A stretch of 60,188 bases of DNA from a marine gamma proteobacterium HTCC2148. Lineage in GTDB: Bacteria; Pseudomonadota; Gammaproteobacteria; Pseudomonadales; Halieaceae. A program made the position numbers and the translations under genes. Shown here one piece after another: positions 53,316 to 60,188 of the stretch. The stretch spans positions 1 to 60,188 of the forward strand of contig DS999237.1 of the NCBI GenBank assembly GCA_000156295.1, given 5' to 3'. The number at the start of each line of letters is the position of its first letter. Position 1 is the first letter of the stretch. The notes beneath the pieces are model-generated. The model had not been told where the DNA came from. It did not search any database and saw only the letters and a list, made by a program, of their open reading frames with translations.

Positions 53316-53342
53316 CGCCATTTGTCACATAAAAATTGACAA
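53298..53342. promoter_or_regulatory. Two inverted repeats, candidate operators in the glmU/TrmB spacer
   Basis: TGATAATTATCA (53298-53309) is a perfect 12-base palindrome inside the glmU promoter spacer. A second inverted repeat, TTGTCA (53322-53327) and TGACAA (53337-53342), ends 3 bases before the regulator ATG. Their positions suit repression of glmU and autoregulation; the binding protein is inferred to be the TrmB-type regulator. Confidence 0.5.
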
Positions 53343-53345
53343 CAA

Positions 53346-54086
53346 ATGAAACTCGATAGTCTACGCCAGCTCGGTCTTAATGACCGGGAAATCAATATCT
53401 ACCGTGCTTTGCTGCGTCTGGGGCCAGCATCTATCCGTGACGTTGCCGCTGAATCGGGGGTGAACAGGGGTAGTACCTACGAAACCTTGAAGAAATTGGC
53501 CGGTAAGGGGGTAGTGAATTACTTTCCTCGCGGCAAACGAAGAGTGTTTCAGGCAGAGGACCCTGAGCAATTATTGCAGCTGGGCGAACGCAGGCAACAG
53601 GCGCTATCGCTGGCCATGGAGCAACTTCGCAGCGAAGTGATCCCTGAGCTTAAGCAAACACAGGCAGAATTCAGTCCAGGCAACGTGCGCTTCTACGAAG
53701 GAGACGACGGCGTAGAATTTGTGCTCAGGGATATTCTCAACAGCACAGCCGGAGATCCGCAGCGTGGCTATGCAGTGATTTCAACAAAAACCCTCAGGGA
53801 ACACCTCTACCGCCCCTTCCCCAATTTCACCCGGCAGCGAGAGAGCCGCGGAATTCAAGTTCGCGTTATTGCTGTGGGTGAAGGCGGTGATGAAGCTGAG
53901 TACGCCGAACGCAAATGGCTACCCGCCAGCGATACCGCAGATGCGTCTTATATCGCCATTTATCCACCCAAAGTAGCGATGATTACGCTGGCAGATAATG
54001 ACTATCCGGTAGTAGTAATCATTGATTCGGCAGCCATCGCCTCAACCCAGCAAATCCTTTTTGATACACTGTGGCAGCTGCTGTGA
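53346..54086 (+). CDS. TrmB family transcriptional regulator
   Basis: 246 residues. The N-terminal TrmB winged helix-turn-helix has GLNDREINIYRALLRLGPASIRDVAAESGVNRGSTYETLKKL and EKGVV-like turn residues. A coiled linker (about 75-105) and a C-terminal phospholipase-D-like effector domain (about 112-246: VRFYEGDDGVEFVLRDIL, RGIQVRVIAVG) follow. TrmB proteins are best known as sugar-responsive regulators in archaea and are rarer in gammaproteobacteria. Its place between atpC and glmUS, divergent from glmU, suggests control of amino-sugar synthesis, as the unrelated GlmR does in Pseudomonas. This is inference. Confidence 0.88.
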   Translation: MKLDSLRQLGLNDREINIYRALLRLGPASIRDVAAESGVNRGSTYETLKKLAGKGVVNYFPRGKRRVFQAEDPEQLLQLGERRQQALSLAMEQLRSEVIPELKQTQAEFSPGNVRFYEGDDGVEFVLRDILNSTAGDPQRGYAVISTKTLREHLYRPFPNFTRQRESRGIQVRVIAVGEGGDEAEYAERKWLPASDTADASYIAIYPPKVAMITLADNDYPVVVIIDSAAIASTQQILFDTLWQLL

Positions 54087-54139
54087 GCGTGCAGTACCCC
54101 TGACAGTATCGAGGTTGCACTGCCGATGCGCCGCCCGTA

Positions 54140-54171
54140 AAAAAGCCCCGGCTTTCAGGCCAGGGCTTTTT
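54140..54171. terminator. Bidirectional terminator between the TrmB gene and atpC
   Basis: AAAAAGCCC (54140-54148) and GGGCTTTTT (54163-54171) are exact inverted arms; inside them GGC and GCC pair after one mismatch, around a loop of about six bases. A-run on one side and T-run on the other allow it to end both the plus-strand regulator transcript and the minus-strand atp operon transcript. Confidence 0.88.
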
Positions 54172-54210
54172 CGGCGGCCCTGTAAATGGGCAACGTGGTG
54201 CAGGTCACAA

Positions 54211-54639
54211 TTAGCCGCGACCGGCCCGATTTTTCAACTTGCGTAATGTCGCCAACTGAGCGGCGGCTTCGGCCAACTGTGCTGATGCACGGCCATAGTC
54301 GAAATCGCCAGATTGGTTAGCCAGTGCATGTTCAGCTTCTTTACGTGCCTCCTCTGCAGCCGCCTCGTCCACGTCGTGGGCACGAATTGCGGTATCAGCA
54401 AGAATAGAAACAACGCCGGGCTGAACTTCAAGAAAGCCGCCAGACACGTAATAAACTTCTTCGTCACCAGCCTGCGTGACGACACGGACTGGGCCCGGAA
54501 CCAGCGCCGTCAGCAAAGGAGCATGGCCGTAGCTCACACCCAACTCACCTTCGCCACCAGTGGCCACGAGCATCTCGACCAGGCCGGAGAAAATCTCTTC
54601 TTCCGCACTGACGATATCGCAGTGGATTGTCATTGCCAT
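54211..54639 (-). CDS. atpC: F1 ATP synthase epsilon subunit
   Basis: 142 residues of the central stalk, with a beta-sandwich ([39 protein letters not shown]) and a C-terminal helical hairpin that can inhibit ATP hydrolysis. Last gene of the atp operon, 27 bases after atpD and followed by the terminator at 54140-54171. Confidence 0.96.
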   Translation of the reverse strand: MAMTIHCDIVSAEEEIFSGLVEMLVATGGEGELGVSYGHAPLLTALVPGPVRVVTQAGDEEVYYVSGGFLEVQPGVVSILADTAIRAHDVDEAAAEEARKEAEHALANQSGDFDYGRASAQLAEAAAQLATLRKLKNRAGRG

Positions 54640-54666
54640 AATTCTGGCCTCGTTAACTGACTGCTG

Positions 54667-56139
<1,473 letters not shown>

Positions 56140-56161
56140 TTACGCCGTGTCGAGCTGCCGT

Positions 56162-57025
56162 TTAACCAATGGCCGCTGCGCCACTCACAATCTCTGACAG
56201 TTCCTGAGTAATCGCTGACTGACGCGCTTTGTTGTAAATTAGCTGCAGGTCATCAATCAAGTCTCCGGCGTTGTCAGTAGCATTTTTCATTGCCAACATA
56301 CGCGCCGCTTGTTCACAGGCACCGTTTTCTACGACTGCCTGATAGACCTGAGACTCAATGTAGCGAGTCAACAAGCCCTCAAGAAGCTCTTTTGCATCGG
56401 GCTCATAGATGTAGTCCCAATGGTGAGCCATCTCGTCGCTTTCTTCAGCTTCCAGGGGAAGCAACTGTTCAACACTGGGCTCTTGAGTCATGGTGTTCAC
56501 AAACTCATTACTGACCAGGAACAGGCGGTCGATCTTGCCCTCTTCATAGGCATCCAACATCGCCTTTACTCCACCGATCAAGTCGGCCAGCGATGGCTCT
56601 TCACCCAGGTCACGCACCGCAGCGATAACGTTGCCGCCGTAACTGTTAAAAAATGCTGTCGCTTTGGCTCCAACCAGGCTGAGGTCAATCTCAATACCCT
56701 GGTCGTTCCAGGCTTTCATGGACTTGATCGCAGCCTTGAACAAATTGATGTTCAAACCGCCACACAAGCCGCGATCAGTAGAAACGATGATATATCCCAC
56801 TCGTTTCACTTCACGCTTTTCCATGTACATGTGCTGGTACTCTGGTGCTGCGTTAGCAATGTGACCAACCACAGAGCGCATGCGACGGGCATAGGGCTTG
56901 CCCAACTGCATGCGGTCCTGAGCCTTACGCATTTTCGACGCAGCTACCATTTCCATAGCGCTGGTGATCTTCTGCGTGCTCTGGATGCTCGAGATCTTGG
57001 TCCGTATTTCTTTTCCGGCTGCCAT
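56162..57025 (-). CDS. atpG: F1 ATP synthase gamma subunit
   Basis: Rotor shaft of F1, 287 residues. The N-terminal helix [32 protein letters not shown] and the C-terminal helix [37 protein letters not shown] form the coiled coil, with [11 protein letters not shown] in between. Positioned between atpA and atpD as usual. Confidence 0.97.
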   Translation of the reverse strand: MAAGKEIRTKISSIQSTQKITSAMEMVAASKMRKAQDRMQLGKPYARRMRSVVGHIANAAPEYQHMYMEKREVKRVGYIIVSTDRGLCGGLNINLFKAAIKSMKAWNDQGIEIDLSLVGAKATAFFNSYGGNVIAAVRDLGEEPSLADLIGGVKAMLDAYEEGKIDRLFLVSNEFVNTMTQEPSVEQLLPLEAEESDEMAHHWDYIYEPDAKELLEGLLTRYIESQVYQAVVENGACEQAARMLAMKNATDNAGDLIDDLQLIYNKARQSAITQELSEIVSGAAAIG

Positions 57026-57045
57026 CTAAGGGTCCTCGGGCTCTA

Positions 57046-58590
57046 CTACCAGGTCTGAGTAGACTTAAACTTCTCGATCGCAGACTTGAAAGCGCCCTCG
57101 ATCTCGTCGTTATAGTCACCGCTCTGAACGATACTGCCCATTAACTCACTGTGCTCTGCATGCATGTAGGACAGCAGTGCATCTTCAAAATCACCAATCT
57201 TGGCGACATCAACATCACTTAGCATGCCTTCGTTAGCGGCATACAGCAGCAGGCCCATTTCCGCGATGCTCTGCGGAGAATACTGCTTCTGCTTCATCAA
57301 CTCGGTGACGCGCTCACCATGGTCCAGCTGGGCCTTGGTCGCGTCATCCAGATCAGAGGCGAACTGGGAGAACGCCGCCAGCTCTCGATACTGCGCCAGC
57401 GCAGTACGAATACCACCGGACAGCTTCTTTATGATCTTGGCCTGTGCCGCACCACCAACCCGAGATACCGAAATACCGGCATTCATCGCGGGCCGCACGC
57501 CAGCGTTAAACATATCGGCTTCCAGGAAGATCTGCCCATCGGTGATAGAAATCACGTTAGTCGGCACAAACGCAGATACGTCACCGGCCTGGGTCTCAAT
57601 AACAGGAAGTGCTGTCAAGGAGCCGGTCTTGCCTTTCACTTCACCGTTAGTGAAGTCTTCGACATACTTGGCATTAACCCGTGCGGCACGTTCCAGCAGA
57701 CGCGAGTGAAGATAAAATACATCACCAGGGTAAGCCTCACGACCGGGAGGACGACGCAGCAACAGCGAGATCTGGCGGTATGCCCAGGCCTGCTTGGTCA
57801 GGTCATCGTAAATGATCAGGGCGTCTTCACCGCGGTCGCGATAATATTCGCCCATGGTGCAACCGGCAAAAGGTGCCAGGAACTGCATTGCAGCCGGGTC
57901 AGAGGCCGTCGCCGCGACAACAATTGTGTGCTCCATTGCGCCATGCTCTTCGAGCTTGCGCACAACGGCAGCTACAGAGGAGGCCTTCTGACCAATAGCG
58001 ACGTAAACGCACTTAATACCAGAACCTTTCTGGTTGATGATGGCATCAACCGCAATTGCGGTCTTGCCAATCTGGCGGTCACCAATAATCAACTCACGCT
58101 GACCACGGCCAATCGGCACCATGGCGTCAACCGCCTTCAAACCAATTTGCACGGGCTGGTCAACGGACTGACGGGCAATAACACCGGGAGCAACCTTTTC
58201 CAGCGCGTCGGTCATTGCCGCATTAACGGGGCCTTTACCATCGATGGGGCTACCGAGTGCGTCTACCACCCGGCCCTGTAGTTCGGGGCCAACAGGTACC
58301 TCCAGAATACGGCCAGTACAGCGGCAGCTTTGACCTTCAGCCAGGCTTTTGTAATCACCCAGGATTACCGCGCCAACAGAGTCGCGCTCCAGGTTCAGCG
58401 CCATCCCGTAGATGCCGCCTTCAAATTCAATCATCTCACCGTACATAACTTCGGCGAGACCATGGATACGAATAATACCGTCGGTAACAGATACCACGGT
58501 GCCTTCGTTACGAGCTTCAGAGGACACATCGAGTTCGTCGATGCGCGACTTGATAATCTCGCTAATTTCAGATGGATTCAGTTGCTGCAT
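57046..58590 (-). CDS. atpA: F1 ATP synthase alpha subunit
   Basis: Non-catalytic nucleotide-binding subunit of F1, 514 residues (E. coli 513). N-terminal [14 protein letters not shown] binds the delta subunit; the P-loop is GDRQIGKT near residue 170; [17 protein letters not shown] is the alpha-subunit signature. The gene follows atpH by 23 bases. Confidence 0.98.
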   Translation of the reverse strand: MQQLNPSEISEIIKSRIDELDVSSEARNEGTVVSVTDGIIRIHGLAEVMYGEMIEFEGGIYGMALNLERDSVGAVILGDYKSLAEGQSCRCTGRILEVPVGPELQGRVVDALGSPIDGKGPVNAAMTDALEKVAPGVIARQSVDQPVQIGLKAVDAMVPIGRGQRELIIGDRQIGKTAIAVDAIINQKGSGIKCVYVAIGQKASSVAAVVRKLEEHGAMEHTIVVAATASDPAAMQFLAPFAGCTMGEYYRDRGEDALIIYDDLTKQAWAYRQISLLLRRPPGREAYPGDVFYLHSRLLERAARVNAKYVEDFTNGEVKGKTGSLTALPVIETQAGDVSAFVPTNVISITDGQIFLEADMFNAGVRPAMNAGISVSRVGGAAQAKIIKKLSGGIRTALAQYRELAAFSQFASDLDDATKAQLDHGERVTELMKQKQYSPQSIAEMGLLLYAANEGMLSDVDVAKIGDFEDALLSYMHAEHSELMGSIVQSGDYNDEIEGAFKSAIEKFKSTQTW

Positions 58591-58613
58591 GCTCTGTTCC
58601 TCAATCCTAAATT

Positions 58614-59150
58614 CTAGGAGTTCAATGCTTCGGCCAGCTTGTTCAGCCTGCCGCGCACGGAGCCATCGATCACCAGATCACCGGCCCTGATTAAAACGCC
58701 ACCCAGAAGGTCTTTATCAGTAGATGTACTGACCTTCACTTCGCGTTCAAGTTTTTTGCCCAATACGTCGGCGAGCTTAACGGTCGTGGCTTCAGTCAAA
58801 TCAAAGGCGGAGATCACTTCTACGTCTACCGACTTTTCCTGATTGGCCTTGAACAGCTCAAATTGGGACGAAATTTCCGGCAGCAAAGCCAGACGCTTGT
58901 TCGAGGCGAGGATTGAAACAAAGTTCTTCACCTCGGCGCCCAAGACATCACCGCAGACCTCTATCATGGTCTGCGCCTGCTGCTCGTCAGTCAGCGATGG
59001 ATTGTTCAAAACCGCCGCCATACCGTCGTCTGCTGCGACAGCGGATGTAGTGAGCAATTGCTCTGACCACTGCGCCAGCGCATTATGCTCTCGGGCATAC
59101 TCAAACGCCGCTTTGGCGTAGGGACGTGCCAGTGTGCTTAATTCAGCCAT
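58614..59150 (-). CDS. atpH: F1 ATP synthase delta subunit
   Basis: Peripheral stalk subunit of 178 residues. The N-terminal helical domain ([19 protein letters not shown]) and the C-terminal conserved [28 protein letters not shown] are typical OSCP/delta features. Lies 12 bases after atpF. Confidence 0.96.
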   Translation of the reverse strand: MAELSTLARPYAKAAFEYAREHNALAQWSEQLLTTSAVAADDGMAAVLNNPSLTDEQQAQTMIEVCGDVLGAEVKNFVSILASNKRLALLPEISSQFELFKANQEKSVDVEVISAFDLTEATTVKLADVLGKKLEREVKVSTSTDKDLLGGVLIRAGDLVIDGSVRGRLNKLAEALNS

Positions 59151-59162
59151 AGCTCCCTCGCG

Positions 59163-59633
59163 TTACAGCTCTGAGGCCAGCTTCTCGACCAGCTCGTTAT
59201 GAGCCTCTTGGTCGATTGCAGAACCCAAAACTTTTTCAGCGCCGGCCAATGACAGGGCTGCAACCTGGCCGCGAAGTTGCTCGCGTGCGCGGTTGGTTTC
59301 CTGTTCGATCTCTGCCTGGGCAGAGGCTTTCACTCGATCAGCCTCTACAACGGCAGCGTCCTTGGCTTCTTCAACCAACTGGCCTGCACGCTTGTTAGCG
59401 GAATCGATGATGCCCGAGGCCTCTTCCTTGGCTTCTTTCAGGCGTTCTACTGCCTTCTCTTTGGCCAACTCGAGGTCGTGACTTGCGCGGTCAGCGGCAG
59501 CCAGGCCATCGGCGATCTTTTGCTCGCGCTCAGACATGGCAGCGATGATAGGCGGCCATACGTACTTCATACAGAACACGACGAAACAGATAAACGCGAT
59601 CATCTGCCCGATAAGCGTAAGATTTATATTCAC
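59163..59633 (-). CDS. atpF: Fo ATP synthase b subunit
   Basis: Peripheral stalk subunit of 156 residues, the E. coli length. One N-terminal membrane helix ([23 protein letters not shown]) is followed by a long charged helix that dimerises ([23 protein letters not shown]). A single b gene is present; there is no b-prime. Confidence 0.97.
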   Translation of the reverse strand: MNINLTLIGQMIAFICFVVFCMKYVWPPIIAAMSEREQKIADGLAAADRASHDLELAKEKAVERLKEAKEEASGIIDSANKRAGQLVEEAKDAAVVEADRVKASAQAEIEQETNRAREQLRGQVAALSLAGAEKVLGSAIDQEAHNELVEKLASEL

Positions 59634-59698
59634 GCTCTTCTCCTCACAGGTTGTTGGGGTTATTTAAAACGCAATAACCCCGATTAGGTTTGTCTCTA

Positions 59699-59938
<240 letters not shown>

Positions 59939-59965
59939 CTAGTTTGTGTAGATATTTAAAGTAAA

Positions 59966-60188
<223 letters not shown>

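Overview
The window looks like chromosomal DNA of a marine gammaproteobacterium, most likely of the Cellvibrionales (Halieaceae or a relative). This is an inference from several features together: a fused BioH-BioC protein, the atp-glmU-glmS neighbourhood, a very UvrD-like helicase, large TonB-dependent receptors (TBDRs) with UrcA and SapC proteins, and TPR-linked oxygenases and a TPR sulfotransferase. I see no rRNA, tRNA, CRISPR array, insertion sequence or prophage. Most genes are full length and tightly packed.

Layout. (1) 0-4.6 kb: a minus-strand biotin operon bioB-bioF-bioHC-bioD, controlled by a well-formed BirA-type operator. (2) 4.6-8.7 kb: the divergent operon comF-modA-modB-modC-srkA, whose genes overlap, mostly by 4 bases. 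(3) 8.8-11.5 kb: a D-2-hydroxyglutarate dehydrogenase-type flavoprotein divergent from serA; a perfect palindrome with a T-tract lies between them. (4) 11.5-29.4 kb: an accessory region. It holds an ECF sigma factor, a FecR anti-sigma factor and an STN-domain TBDR (a complete cell-surface signalling set), a UrcA protein, four 2-oxoglutarate/Fe(II) oxygenases (two fused to TPR repeats), a second TBDR with highly biased codons, a TPR-sulfotransferase, a SapC protein and a methyltransferase. This is the best candidate for an undescribed system: a receptor-linked hydroxylation and sulfation machinery for a surface protein or peptide. (5) 29.7-33.7 kb: marC, a YceI protein and an arsenic operon arsR-arsC-acr3-arsH with a recognisable promoter and operator. 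(6) 33.8-38.6 kb: a DUF1415 protein, a rubredoxin-reductase fusion, ubiC-ubiA and a FemAB/GNAT-like protein. (7) 38.6-49.9 kb: a DUF938 protein, yaaA, a TRAP transporter split over two strands, yciA, uvrD, an acidic SPOR-domain protein, two exported proteins of unknown function and a DoxX protein. (8) 50-60 kb: glmS-glmU, a divergent TrmB-type regulator, and the F1Fo ATP synthase operon atpBEFHAGDC on the minus strand, with atpB cut by the window end.

The core genes (biotin, serine, ubiquinone, amino-sugar and ATP synthesis, DNA repair) are ordinary. The interest lies in region 4, in regulatory palindromes (4579-4611, 10203-10226, 20007-20030, 53298-53342), and in several fused or split arrangements. 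Starts were trimmed where operon overlaps, ribosome-binding sites or family length supported an internal start.
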